From: Rosa chinensis
Lineage: Eukaryota; Streptophyta; Magnoliopsida; Rosales; Rosaceae
Assembly: GCF_002994745.2 (NCBI RefSeq)
Contig: NC_037088.1
Location: 64,312,397-64,376,396, forward strand
DNA length: 64,000 bases
Reading direction: 5' to 3'
How positions within the stretch are numbered: position 1 is the stretch's first letter; every line of letters begins with the position of its first letter. This document shows, one piece after another, positions 1 to 11,204 of the stretch. Both the position numbers and the translations under genes were made by a program. Below the pieces are notes generated by a model. The model had not been told where the DNA came from and made no database searches. It saw nothing but the letters and a program-made list of their open reading frames with translations.

Positions 1-1900
1 TGTATATAAGGTTGACCATTTATTTGATATCGAAATAACGGCTGATTGAGTTAATTTTTTTTACACAATATCTATTAATACACTATAAATAGATGGGTAA
101 TGTCAAATTTATTGATTTTCAATTTTGATTTATTGGTTCGCATCAAATTCTTATATGTCTACTAATGTGGTATAACTAGTTTATTAGTTGTCAAGAAAAG
201 TATACATTTAATGAGTAACAATGTGGAGCAAATAGATTTTATCAAAATCGACCGTTGGATGTTGTCATGATTAGAATAAATAGTTATGGTCAAAATATCA
301 GCTATTTTTGTTATCGTTTAGGTCTCGATCTACTATATCAACCCTTAACCCTAAATACCACATAAAACTAATATGCTCATAACCGCTCATTCGCAACTTA
401 TTTTTTCGATCTGTCAGCTCTCATACTCTCATGAATATGAGGTATACCAAATAATGTAAAAATTTTGTAAAATTTATGTCCTTGTGGTTTAACTCCCCTT
501 AGGGAAGTATCGATGTATATAAGGTTAACCACTTTATTTGATATTGAAATAATGGCTTTAATTTGAGTTAATTTTTTTACACCATACCTATTAATACGCT
601 ATAAATACCCATCTCAAATTTATTAATTTTCAATTTTTATTTTTTGGATTGCACAAAATTCTTATATGTCTACTAATGTGATATAACTAGTTTATTAGTT
701 ATAATGAAAAGTATACCTTCCATAAGCAACAATGCGTAGGAAATAGACTTTATCAAAATCGACCGTAGGATGTTATCATGATAAGAATAAATGGTTGTGT
801 TCAAAATTTCAGCTATTTTCGTCGTCGTTTGGGTTTCGATCTAGTAGGTCAACCCTAAACTTTAAATACTACATAAAACTAATATGCTCATAACCGCACA
901 CTCCTAACTTTTTTTTTTGATCTGTAAACTCTTATGCTCTCATGGGTAGAAGCTATATCAAGTAATGTAAAAATTTCTGAAATTTTATCTCCTCAAGGGT
1001 CGGCTCCCCTTAGGGAAGTAGAAGCCTTTAAAGGGTTGACCAGTTTTTGGTACAGACATCTGTGTGTAATGAGTAATACACACAGATATCTGTGTGAAAT
1101 GTTAACACAGAAATCCGTGTGAAAAGAACAATGAGCTACAAAATTCCGTGTGAAAAAGGAGACTACACACAGAAATCCGTGTGAATAAACAACAGTAACT
1201 GATGTCTGTGTAAAAACTAAAACCTATTCACACGGATATCCGTGTGAAAAGAAAAATTAGCTACAGAATTCCGTGTGAAAAAGTATATGTGTATATAAAG
1301 TTCACCACTTATTTGATATTGAAAGAACGGCAGATTGAGTTAATTTTTTTACACCGTACCTATTAATACGCTATAAATAGATGAGTAATGTCAAATTTAT
1401 CAATTTTTTATTTTTATTTTTTGGATTGCACAAAATTCTTATATGTCTACTAATGTGGTATAACTAGTTTATTAGTTATAATGAAAAATATACCTTCCAT
1501 AAGCAACAATGCGTAGGAAATAGACTTTATCAAAATCGACCGTAGGATGTTATCATGATAAGAATAAATGGTTGTGTTCAAAATTTCAGCTATTTTCGTC
1601 GTCGTTTGGGTTTCGATCTAGTAGGTCAACCCTAAAATTTAAAGACTACATAAAACTAATATGCTCATAACCGCTCACTCGTAACTTATTTTTTTGATCT
1701 GTAAACTCTCATGCTCTCATGGCTAGAAGCTATATCAAGTAATGTAAAAATTTCTGAAATTTTATCTCCTCAAGGGTCGGCTCCCCTTAGGGAAGTAGTA
1801 GCGTTTAAAGGGTTGACCGGTTTTTGGTACAGACATCTGTGTGAAATAAGTAACACACACAGAAATCCGTGTGAAAAGAACCATTCGCTACAGAATTCTG
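1..1900. repeat. Three long direct repeats inside the CACTA arm
   Basis: A segment beginning TGTATATAAGGTTGACCA occurs at 1, about 513 and about 1287. Each copy runs through the same landmarks: a TTTGATAT block, the run TCTTATATGTCTACTAATGT, a GGATGTTRTCATGAT block, then a CTCCCCTTAGGGAAGTA block. The second and third copies are the more alike. The second carries an additional block of the palindromic motif (about 1040-1285). The first may be cut by the window edge. The short open frames at 934-1122 and 1711-1905 are the same repeat translated twice and are not regarded as genes. Confidence 0.7.
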
Positions 1901-2135
1901 TGTGAAAAACTCTATTAGCTACAGAATTCCGTTACAACAAGTGTTTATTACAGAATTATCTGTGAAATGAGCAACACACGAATATCTGTGTGAAATGAAA
2001 AATTAGCTACTAAATTCTGTGTGAAAAAAATAGAATAGAGACAGAATTCAGTGTAAACAATAATTAACATGACAGTTATATATTACCAAGATAAATACAC
2101 ACGAAAATCAGTGGTAAATATATATGTATTTCACA

Positions 2136-2935
2136 CGGATTTTCGTGGTAAATTTTTTCCCGCTCACTTTTTTGGAACAAATTCAATTTCCCTCCCGTAG
2201 TAGTATTACACACGGATTTCCGTGGATTTCTTAAGTACATACACACGGATATCCGTAGCAAATTTAAATGTATTTCACACGGATTTCCGTGTGAAATACT
2301 ATAAACACACAGATATCTGTGTATAATGCTACTTAAAACCTGAAAATTTTCCACAAAATAACAACACACAGGGATTTACTGTATTTAAAAGCCACAGAAA
2401 TCCGTGTGAAATAGAAATACTAACAGAAATCCGTGTGAAATACTAACAGATATGTAGCTCACACGGATTTTCGTTGTAAATTTTTTCCCGCTCACTTTTT
2501 TGGAATAAATTCAATTTCCCTCCCGTAGTAGTATTACACACGGATTTCCGTGGATTTCTTAAGTACATACACACGGATATCCGTAGCAAAGGTAAATGTA
2601 TTTCACACGGATTTCCGTGTGCAATACTATAAACACACAGATATCTGTGTATAATGCTACTTAAAACCAGAAAATTTTCCACAAAATAACAACACACATG
2701 GATTTACTGTACTTAAAAGCCACAGAAATCCGTGTGAAATAGAAATACCAACAGAAATCCGTGTGAAATACTAACAGATATGTAGCTCACACGGATTTTC
2801 GTGGTAAATTTTTTTCCCGCTCACTTTTTTGGAATAAATTCAATTTCCCTCCCGTAGTACTACACACGGATTTCTGTGGATTACTGAGCCATACCCACGG
2901 ATATCAGTAGCAAGGGTAAATGTATTTCACACGGA
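2136..2935. repeat. Tandem array of about 326-bp units carrying palindromic motifs
   Basis: The string CACGGATTTTCGT followed by TTTTTTCCCGCTCAC recurs at about 2136, 2462 and 2790, so the period is about 326-328 bp. The third unit is incomplete. Each unit contains several copies of the CACACGGAT/ATCCGTGTG palindrome plus a block reading CAATTTCCCTCCCGTAGTA. The copies are nearly identical, which implies recent unequal exchange or replication slippage within the transposon arm. Confidence 0.8.
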
Positions 2936-2949
2936 TATCCGTGGCAATT

Positions 2950-4200
2950 CCGCTTATAACGAGCATATTGATCCAAATCTGAAGCATATCGATCCCTATT
3001 TCTCTCTCTCCTCTCCCCGAGCTGAAAACAGAGCATGGAGTCTCCGGCTCCGTTCTCCCTCCTCCGGCCACCGTTTGACGCCAAACCACATCCTACAGCT
3101 TCGTATCTTCCTTGTGCAGCTGCCTGTGGTAGCCTTGAGCGGCGGCACGGCCTGTATCGGCGGCGGTAACCACGTTTCCATTTTCGGCCGTTTTGGTTCA
3201 AACCGAGATTTCTCCTATCTCCGGCCACCAAAACTCGAGTTCTTTAGTTTGTTGAACTAGTATCAAGGAGTAGAACATGCAGAAAGAAGGACCGGACCCG
3301 AAGCAACCGTTTTTACGTTGAACGGAGCATCTATTGGAAACTGCAGTTTTTCCGGCCAAACCCGACTGTTTTGGTAATTTTCGATCACTTTTACTCATTT
3401 TCTGACTTCGTGCTAGTTATAAATGTTTCTCAAAATGATGAAACGAAGCGGAGAAGCCCGGCCCCAACACCATTGGAGGTGGTCGGCGGCGGCTCTGCCC
3501 GTAACTCCGGCGACCTTTTTCGGCCAGTTCTGGGGGTCCCAAGAGAAGTTTCTGCTCATTTTTAGATTCTACATGTCGATACGATCATTTTGATATATAG
3601 CATGTGAATTTTGGATATCGTATGATTTAGTTGTGAATTTTACAATTTCGATCGATTTTGATAGTTCGATTTGTGATATGTGAAGATCGGACCATCCGTT
3701 AGACTTGTAATTTTGATATGATGATCGTAGGACTGTCACAAATGTGGGTCTTGCAGAAACTACCTACCTATATTGATTTTCAATTTGCTTGAGACGTGTT
3801 ACTCTATGACATTGTCTTGGTTGCCATACAGACGAATACCGGTAATCGAAGACAAAGTTCGGTTATGTCAAGCTCTCATCCAAACTTTTCACATTTCACT
3901 TGGAATGTTGCAGCTTGGGCAGACAATGAAATTAGTAGTACTTGCATTGTTGATGATCATGTACTAATTTTTATTCTAATTAGCATTGGTATGAAATGTA
4001 AAAAAATATCTTGCTATGAATGTAAAGTTTGAATATTTTCGATTGAGTTGTGGATTTGTTCATTTTATTGTAAATATTTGTAATATATTTAAATTGTAGA
4101 AAAATAAAAGTATTTTTTTTGAATAAAAATAAAAGTATTATTATGTTTAGGTTGCAAATTAATTAGCAGAAATTTTTTTTTAACATGCTGTTACTTTTAC
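2950..4200. other. Spacer between the two palindrome arrays; no gene supported
   Basis: This part of the CACTA element lacks the palindromes. It contains a GC-richer block (about 3000-3560) with repeated CTCCGGCCACC/GGCCGTTTTGG-type wording and then AT-rich DNA. Short frames exist on both strands, but none shows a recognisable domain, splice context or family resemblance. It could be the promoter or leader of the element, or captured host DNA. Confidence 0.4.
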
Positions 4201-4740
4201 ACACAGAAATCAGTGAGAGTTAGGGTAAAAGGATTTGACACAGAAATCCGTGTGAGATAGGTATGTATTTGACACAGAAATCCGTGTGAGATTGGTACGT
4301 ATTTGGTACAGAAATCCGTGTGAAATAGAGTTGTTCACACGGATGCATTCCATTACGGTGATCTATATTTACGGAAAGATAGTGGGGCCCACTTCTAATA
4401 TTCACACGGAAAAAATAATCCGTGTGAGATAGGTATGTATTTGACACAGAAATCCGTGTGAGATAAGTACGTATTTGGCACAGAAATCCGTGTGAAATAG
4501 AGTTGTTCACACGGATTGCAGCTAATTCCGGTAATTTATATTTGTGGAATTATAGTGGGGCCCACGTAAGTATTTCACACGGACAACATAATCCGTGGCT
4601 GATGAGCATTACCCCCCCCTCCAAACCACACGGTAATACCAATCTGTGCGTGCACCGTGGGTAAAAGCTATCACACACTGAAATCCGTGTGAGATAGTCT
4701 TATTACCCACAGATTAAAATCCGTGGGTAATTGTTGTTTT
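4200..4740. repeat. Second palindrome array next to the CACTA right end
   Basis: Variants of GACACAGAAATCCGTGTGA repeat about every 35-40 bp between 4235 and 4500, and a longer block of about 200 bp is duplicated: TTGTTCACACGGAT followed by GTGGGGCCCAC occurs at 4322-4393 and at 4502-4564. The array ends directly at the terminus, as expected of sub-terminal binding sites. Confidence 0.75.
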
Positions 4741-4750
4741 GCTAGTAGTG

Positions 4751-4994
4751 GTGGTTGTGGTTGCCGCTGCTGTGATGCCTCAAGTTGCTGCAACTGTGGT
4801 GGTTGTGGCTGCCTCTTTGCTGGTTGTTGTGGCTGTCTCTTTGCTGGGTCTTGTGGCTGTCTATTTCCTGGCTGTTGTGGCTGCCTCTTCTGTTGTTGCG
4901 AGGGATGCTCTAGTTGCAACTCTGTTGTAACATTTTTGGCAGATGGCTTATTCCCAGTCTTCTTCATCAATAATGATTTTGCTTTCAACATCCT
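4751..4994 (-). pseudogene. Q/P-rich coding remnant abutting the CACTA end
   Basis: On the minus strand an open frame starting at 4994 reads a short lysine-rich segment and then a strongly repetitive Gln/Pro/Arg tract built on KRQPQQPA-like units until the CACTA terminus at 4750. The reading frame then runs a few codons into the transposon before stopping. No family is recognised. The repetitive part could be genuine low-complexity protein or just a CTGTTGTGG-type microsatellite. It appears cut by the transposon insertion, so its original end is unknown. Confidence 0.3.
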
Positions 4995-5192
4995 GCGACA
5001 AATTAATAAATTATCAGATCCTTGCTGTAATAATTCATAATGCAAAACTGAACTGTCATAATAAAGAATGAAGATAATATGTACAAGACAAAAATAGAAC
5101 AAAAACATAAATTTGACTGAAACTCATAAATAACCTGAAAGTAGAATTTGGCATACAACAATATTCAAAAAGTTTAAACCTTCCCTAAAATC

Positions 5193-5268
5193 TTAGTCTA
5201 AGTCACTATCAACATCACTCTGAACACTGTTTTCCTCATCCTCATAGTGCAATTCCTCTATCAGACCA
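5193..5268 (-). pseudogene. Possible acidic terminal exon
   Basis: The minus strand reads an acidic stretch, EELHYEDEENSVQSDVDSDL, ending at a stop codon (5193-5195). Such tails are common at the C-termini of nuclear proteins. It lies about 1.5 kb downstream of the CHR19-like first exon on the same strand, but no splice chain connecting them can be shown. Treat it as a candidate exon only. Confidence 0.25.
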
Positions 5269-5299
5269 AAGAAAGGGAAAACAAAAGGAAAGTGTAATT

Positions 5300-6800
5300 T
5301 TGACTTTTGAGAGCTTGAGCTTACAACAACAACAAGAATAGAGACAACACATATCACTAACAAGTTGCCACTCTTAATGCTAAAATGCCACCACAGTACA
5401 TAACTTGTACTAATTATTGTAACATGAAAGTATATAATGTTCTAAATCAAAAGGAGACTTTTACAATTAATTGCTTAAAAGGCCTATATCTCTTCACCAT
5501 TAACACCTAATACTTATTAATTGCTTAATTTATGTGGATAGAAATAGAATAGAAGTTATAGAGCACACTCACCTTTTATTCCATCCCTGCAAAAAAAATA
5601 AACAAACAACAATTAATATCTTCATCATAAGCTATTTTGGTTACCTACATGTTGTCACTATAACATGCACCATCGGTTCAGTATTCATTAATACATGCAT
5701 GGAGAGAGAAGTTGATCAACTTACAAGGTAGTGAACAAAGTATCTCCACTCGCTTTTCCTGATCTCTGCCTTCTAAACCTAAAATATGAAAGCTTAAAGT
5801 TGTTTGGATTAACAAACTAATAACATTAACAACTGCCCTGAAAAATTAAATCGTTCCATATGTCTTTCTTTTCTTTCTTTCTTTAAAAAAGAAAAAAAAA
5901 AGGTCTAGCAAATCAAGACAAGAACAAGAAGCGAATCAGACTAAAAATCTCAAACCCATAAACATAGACTTCTATGAAAGGCACGTTGTGTTGAAAATAT
6001 ATTGAAAACCAGTAAACAAAAACATATAAACAATTGTAATAAAAAAAAAACATATAAACAATGACATTGACCAAATGGATTTGATCACACATAACATACA
6101 TTGAAATGCAGTTTCCAGCCTTTGATTATATCATGAAAGGTAGACACGCTCCCATGTTTGGCTTTTAAAGTTATTAGTTATTACTTGATGCTTTCAATTA
6201 ATAATTAATCTGCTTTTTGTCAAATAGGTTATAGACTAAGTTCTAAATACACTGCCATATAAAAACGCTAAAAGAAGAGCTACTACACACAAGAACTACA
6301 AATCTATGTACCTGTGGTCCCCGAGCTTTAGACACGATGTAGCCAAAGAACCGGTGAAACCCACACGAAGAACTGGGGAACCTATTTCAAAGACAAATAG
6401 AAGCCACATCAAATCCCAAATTGCATTCAAATGTAACCATTTTTGGTTACAGATAGCACCTAGTGAGCCCCAATTCCGCAATAGAGTGTATAGAAAGTCG
6501 AACTTCTCCAATAAGCAACATAATTTTAATACCAATAACAACAACCTCACAATAACCTCATCAATCTCAGAACATTCTCTTCAGCATTATTTCAGAACAA
6601 TGAACAAGTCAAATGTCGAGTTTTACAGCTAATGCTAACTGATTAATCTCTACTCTCTTTCGACCAATTCAGAATATATCATAAACTATGATTTAGCTGA
6701 AACAGATTAAACATAACAAACTGAAGGAAAAAAAATGTCTGTAGTTTTGTTAGAAATAATTAACAATCCGAATTGGGTCCAAGAAAAAGAAAGTAAGGGA
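5300..6800. other. AT-rich DNA without a supported gene
   Basis: This stretch between the gene fragments is AT-rich, with several homopolymer runs. It would form the intron region if the fragments at 6818-7329 and 5193-5268 once belonged together. No domain, repeat family or RNA gene could be recognised. Confidence 0.4.
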
Positions 6801-6817
6801 GAAGAAATGGAGCATAC

Positions 6818-7329
6818 CCAGATGGAATTTGGCCTCCTGTGGAAGTTGAGAGATGATGTAGAGCATGTGTAAAGCCGAAATGAGTTGGAGTTGTGAGTGC
6901 ATTGTGAGATAGAGGAAATGGATTGGGATTTGGAAGTAGTAGTAACAATTGAAGAAGGGAAAGAAGAGGGTTTGGTGGTGGTGCAATGAGAGACTCGAAT
7001 CCAAAGCGAAGAGGAGGCCAATCCCCGTCGCTATCCTCGTCTTCGACCACAAACCTCCGTCCACGCGTCACCGGCCGGCGGACCTCCTCGTCGACGTCGT
7101 CGTCCTCCAAATCGTTCTTGATCTCCACGCAATCGTCGTCCGAATCGTCCTTAATCTCGACGCAATCAGATTCGTTGTCAGAGACTCGGTGCTTCCGGTA
7201 GGCGAATGACTCGATTGCCGCCGGCGTCGGGGTGCTCGACTTCTTGAGGACGCGGGAGGGCTTGAAGGAGGAGGAGTGCTCCTCCCACTCGTCGTCGGAG
7301 ATTTCGAAATGGTTGAGGCTGCGCTTCAT
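6818..7329 (-). pseudogene. N-terminal exon of a CHR19/ETL1 (SMARCAD1-like) remodeller, truncated
   Basis: From the ATG at 7329 the minus strand encodes a protein opening MKRSLNHFEISDDEW, followed by FKPSRVLKK, then IESFAYR, an acidic CVEI-repeat segment and GRRFVVEDEDSDGD. This order matches the N-terminus of the plant SWI2/SNF2 ATPase CHR19/ETL1. The resemblance stops near 7045. After that comes a Leu/Pro-rich stretch with no resemblance to CHR19, and a possible splice donor (GG|GTATGC) at 6818. The SNF2 helicase exons are absent, since nothing with ATPase motifs occurs between here and the window start. The piece therefore looks like a truncated duplicate or a fragment carried by a transposon, not a working gene. 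A GA-rich microsatellite (7389-7408) lies just upstream of the ATG. Confidence 0.55.
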
Positions 7330-7859
7330 GTCATCAAATTGGGGCTGACAATCAGAATCAGAGAAGCAGTGGATTTGAGTGGAGAGTGAGAGAGAGAGAG
7401 AGAGAGAGAAGGAATGAGAGCTCCATTCTAATGCTAATACGACTGAGAGCGAACAAGATTGATTTCTCAATGCCATTAATGAAAACTGAAGACCCAATAA
7501 CAAATATAAAGAAAATTTCACATTTCACACATAGGAGAGAAATTGAGATTTAGAGTTTATGGGTTGAAAGTCACTAACCTGGAATTCAAGATTTATGACT
7601 GAGAGCGTGAGATTGATTTCTGGGTCTCGGTGGCGTGATTGTTCTGGCTGGTTCGAGAGCGTGAGTTTATGCCATTTTACTTTTTTTTTTTCCTTTCATA
7701 AGCGAGGAGATTCCAAGGCAATTTATTCTTTTTTTATTGAAACGTCACGTTTCGGCCGGTCCGAATGGCGGTAAACTTCCCTCCCAGGCCCAAAAGTTTT
7801 ATTCAAGAGGCTTTGGCTCTTTTTCTTTCCCGCGCTTTGGCTTTAGGAGAATGGGACAG

Positions 7860-8068
7860 TCTCCAAATAAAAAAAACTGATTAGTGTCGAAAACTTTCGT
7901 CACTAACTGTAGGCCCTCTGTCACAATAATTGGGGAGCATTGTTGGATTGAAGGACAAAAGTATGGGTGACGGAATTAGAAATTTTGTGACCCATTCTTA
8001 AAATAGGTCACAAATTTATGGTTTGTCACCTATAATTTTGTGACTCATTGGGTAAATTCTAGTAGTGA
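7860..8068. mobile_element. Right terminus of a second CACTA element
   Basis: The end reads GGGTAAATTCTAGTAGTG (8051-8068), so on the other strand the element starts CACTACTAGAATTTACCC. Inside it are several GTGAC/GTCAC sub-terminal motifs (7897, 7920, 7969, 7999, 8025, 8040 region), a different motif from the first CACTA. DNA beyond 8068 belongs to a LINE whose frame is broken here, so this is an insertion boundary. The matching left end is not seen in the window. The element may therefore include the CHR19 fragment and even the first CACTA, but this is inference. Confidence 0.65.
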
Positions 8069-9105
8069 ATAGTGCCACTAGTTGGTAAGAAAGTCCCAAA
8101 ACAGCATGCTAGCCATTGCCAAACACGTTGCGCAAACTAGCAAGTGACAAATAAGTGAGTAGAATCCTCAATATAGCCAAAAGTACAAAGCTGGCAAACA
8201 GACACTGTTGGGATACCCCGTTTTTGAAGCTGCACATCAGTAGGTAGTTTATCATAGGAAAAGCGCCATGCTAGTAAAGATAACCGTGGTGGAATGAAAG
8301 AATGCCAAACCTTAGAAACTCACTCATCTTTTGAAAATGATTGTCGGACTAGATGGTATCCATCAGAAAAAGAGAAAGAACCTAAGCTTGAAGGCTCCCA
8401 AATTAATACATCACTTTCAGGTTCAATTGGTAGTAGAATCTGAAGAATTTCAGCAGCCAAAACCGGAAACGAAATTGAAAATTCACTGGGCAAGGTCCAT
8501 TGCTGATTGGTAATAAAATTTTCCACCTTACTCATCAAACTTTTGGGAAACTTCAGAGCCTGTAATTTTACAATTAAGGGGGCATTCAACCACTTGTCCA
8601 TCCATAAATTCACCAACTTTCCATCACCAATAAGCCACTTGGAGTTCTGAAAAATGAAAGGAAGAGCTGCCATTAAACCATGCCAAACTGAGGACCTGAA
8701 ATACCGATATTTCATATTGCAGCAAATAGAAAACCATTGAGATGCATAGCGACTCCATATTGAACCCGATGTGAGAGTAGACTAACTAAGAGATATCAGA
8801 GCTGCAAAGTTAAGAGACTTGAGATCACATAGCCCAAGGCCCCCTTCCTTCTTTGGCACACAAACCTGCTGCCAAGAAACGATGACAAGTTTTCTTTTTG
8901 ATAAATCTCCAGACCAAATAAAGTTTCGAGCACATGTAGACAAATGTTTCAATAGTGAAGAAGGCCACAAGTACACAGAGAAACTATGAATAAGAAAACT
9001 CTGAAATACATCATGAACCAACTGAACACGGCCCGCCATGGACAACAACTTGCCTTGCCAACTAACAGGACGAGATTTAGCCTTATCAGCAATTGCTTGA
9101 AGGTG
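8069..9105 (-). mobile_element. L1-type LINE relic: reverse transcriptase C-terminus and zf-RVT region
   Basis: Translating the minus strand from 9105 gives KSRPVSWQGKLLSMAGRVQL, then an IHSFSVYLWP and IWSGD block with a KKEGGLGLCDLKSLN motif. These are typical of the thumb/connection part of plant LINE reverse transcriptases. A second block (8715-8320) reads WHGLMAALPFI, WLIGDGKLVNLWMDKW and further, followed near 8300-8080 by SLLAWRFSYDKLPTDVQLQK and a Cys-rich zf-RVT segment. Stops and frameshifts separate the blocks, so it is dead. The left end is cut by the CACTA terminus at 8068 and the right end breaks at about 9105. Confidence 0.85.
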
Positions 9106-9131
9106 TATTTACCAACTTCATCAGTAGAAAT

Positions 9132-9401
9132 TTAGTTTACCAAGAATACATCCAGCTCTTGTGTTTCAAATTGGAGTACTTCACATTGGAGTGCATCATT
9201 ATCCCCATCTCTTCTGCCACTATCCTCCTTCAACAGTAGTATAACTTAGACTCATCAGACCAAAACAAAAATGATATAAGGCTATTAAAATCTGGGAATA
9301 TCACTCTCATACTTTCTGAAATTCAGTCTCTAGAGACTCTGAACCGGCAGTTATCTGATTCTCCAGTCCCTTCTCTTTTTTGAGAGCATCGGCTTTCTCC
9401 T
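9132..9401 (-). pseudogene. Two possible orphan exons of a coiled-coil protein
   Basis: On the minus strand, TTGCAG at about 9402 is followed by an open segment reading EKADALKKEKGLENQITAGS and on to FQK, then a GTATGAG-type donor near 9314. It is charged, heptad-like and flanked by good splice signals. A second segment (about 9243-9132) reads a Glu/Gln-rich stretch containing ALQCEVLQFETQELDVFLVN and then stops. Together they resemble the last two exons of a small coiled-coil protein. I cannot name the family. The upstream exons are not recognised in 9400-9760. Confidence 0.35.
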
Positions 9402-9779
9402 GCAAGTCACCACATACCAAAATAAGATCTGAACTAGTCAACACACTACATTCCACAACTAAATAACAAGTACTTTTATAGTACTTAGAGAGGTAATTAA
9501 CAAAAGTACTTAGCATATGAATTCAGTTTCATAATTCATAAACTCCTATCAGATTCATCATCAAAATTCCTGACAGTTCTGGATCGAAATTACGAGTTTG
9601 ATAATTGCTAGTACAAACCTATAGCTTATACTGAATTATCAAATCCTTTAAGAAATAGAAGAAGAAGAAAAAAGCATAAACAGTCCTATAATCGTTTTAT
9701 CCAAAACTCAATTCTGTGGGGAGGACTTCGGAGAAGAACTTGAAGACTTGGAAGAATTACATTTGGCGGTTTAAATTTG

Positions 9780-10645
9780 TGCCGTTAAATGGTGCCGGTT
9801 CTGCTAACATGCACTGGTGTGCGTATTGTTACTAGGGTACACACTGGACTATGGGTCGAACACTCGAACTTACTGTACTGGAATATTCTCTGGTATAAAC
9901 ATTGAAAATACTCAAAAGTTGTACAGGGCACTAAAGATATGAGTTGTTGAATTAATTATTGTTAACCGTGTCTGTCTTTATGTATTGAAGAATTTCAATA
10001 GATTTTTAAAAGAGAGTCTCTTTATTTTTAGAATTATATACTTTGATATCTTCTTATTGGCATATCATGTAACTATACCTCAGTGGAAGGTAATAGGGAG
10101 TCTTCTTAGTGGTTGGTGTCACAATTTTTGTTGTCCGACCGCCTAATACAAGAGCTCCATGATGAGGGTGATTTTAGTACCAATCGGGTAACATTATTTA
10201 TTCTGATGATTTGCACCGATTATTAGATCTTGAAAATTAACAAGTGACTACTATATGACTATCTATCTCTATACCAATCACAATTTAGCCTATTATGGAG
10301 AATTTAAGGATCTTTAAACAAAGATAGCTTGCACACCGGTTGAAATTATTCAGATTTAACTCGAATATGACATAATTAAAAATCAAATAACTTAATAACT
10401 CCTTTAGCATAAATAACCATCTCTATGAAAGGGTGTCATGCAAACATGGTTCTCATAGATTAATTGGTCGTGGTGATGATATATTATTGCAAGGAAAGAA
10501 CATATTTTTGTTGGGGTGTTTTACGGATGGAAATTGTAAAACTTGGAATAATTGGAATAGCTCATCAGGTGATCATAAAGGATCATTACATGAAAAATAT
10601 CATAAACAATATGTTATCCAACACTAGTGTCAATACTTCATAGTA
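9780..10645. repeat. Segmental duplication, copy 1
   Basis: This segment aligns in the same orientation with 17130-18130. Shared landmarks include TGGTGTGCGTATTGT against CGGTGTGCGTATTGT, TTTTTGTTGTCCGACC (about 10120 and 17529), ACCTCARTGGAAGGT, and the run GGTTCTCATAGATTAATTGG (10444 and 17876). Similarity is interrupted by many indels, so the duplication is old. A 64-codon frame at 10433-10627 is not conserved in the other copy and is not called a gene. Confidence 0.8.
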
Positions 10646-10649
10646 TCAT

Positions 10650-11200
10650 AAATTTTTGATTATCAAACTACTGTATGGAAGATTTGTCGACAATTTAGTA
10701 TCATACTAAGAGAATCGTAGAAGTCGTTAGTCTAATGGTGGCGGCAAGGGATCCGACCAAAAGTCCTAATGGGAATGGAAGAAGGGTTACTAATTATCAA
10801 CAGAAGACAGCCCAATGGTTTGTTTCCTTAAAATATCTGATCACCAGACCAAAGGCAAGATATCATTATAGACCCTTTCTTTAATTTAGGTCTAATTTTT
10901 CATTAGATTCGGTATTGTGAATGCGTAATGGAAAAGAGAACCAATATTGATCAGACCAAAAGCAACAGATTATATGATCAAGATCAACTAAAGACCAAAT
11001 TATCATTAAAAAAATAACTTTATATTTCATCAATCACAAGTTAATTTACATATAGAAAGAGATGAACAAGATTAACGAAGATAAACAAGAACAAACGTTG
11101 ATTCTTTTTTTTTTCTTTCTTGAAATCAACAACAAATGTTAATCTTTGGATTCTTTACTAGCTATAGGGAAGATTAAAAGCCACCACCAAGATTGATCAA
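10650..11200. other. Intergenic DNA, nothing recognised
   Basis: AT-rich sequence between the duplicated segment and the 3' end of the Elongin A-like gene. It contains a pyrimidine run near 11105-11125. I see no coding, RNA or repeat feature. Confidence 0.5.
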
Positions 11201-11204
11201 TGCT

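Larger units (their letters stand above)
1..4750. mobile_element. Right-hand part of a CACTA (En/Spm) transposon
   Basis: The right terminus reads GCTAGTAGTG at 4741-4750, the reverse complement of a CACTAC start, as in CACTA elements. Just inside it is an inverted pair built on ACCCACRGATT. From about 1030 to 2950 and from 4200 to 4740 the DNA is packed with variants of one palindrome, TCACACGGATATCCGTGTGA (perfect copy at 1228-1247). This is the layout of a CACTA sub-terminal region, where the element's own DNA-binding protein binds in known family members. No left terminus was found, so the element probably starts upstream of the window. The 3 bases after the end (GTG) would be the target duplication. 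No transposase ORF is visible here, so either it lies outside or the copy is non-autonomous. Confidence 0.72.

Noticed and set aside
2881..3565. Short frames in the GC-rich part of the CACTA interior
   Set aside because: They overlap on both strands, have no homology that I recognise and lack splice support.
960..4740. CRISPR-like array of short repeats
   Set aside because: The repeats are palindromic, irregularly spaced, vary in sequence and end in a CACTA terminus in plant DNA. There are no unique spacers of constant length and no cas genes.
4723..5040. Plus-strand Cys/Gly-rich frame (MGNCCFASSGGCGCRCC...) resembling a cysteine-rich peptide
   Set aside because: It is the complement of the repetitive Q/P-rich tract. 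The Cys content comes from TGTTGTGG-type repeats, and there is no signal peptide or regular cysteine spacing.
10433..10627. 64-codon frame in the duplicated segment
   Set aside because: The paralogous segment at 17870-18010 has indels that destroy the frame, and no domain is visible.
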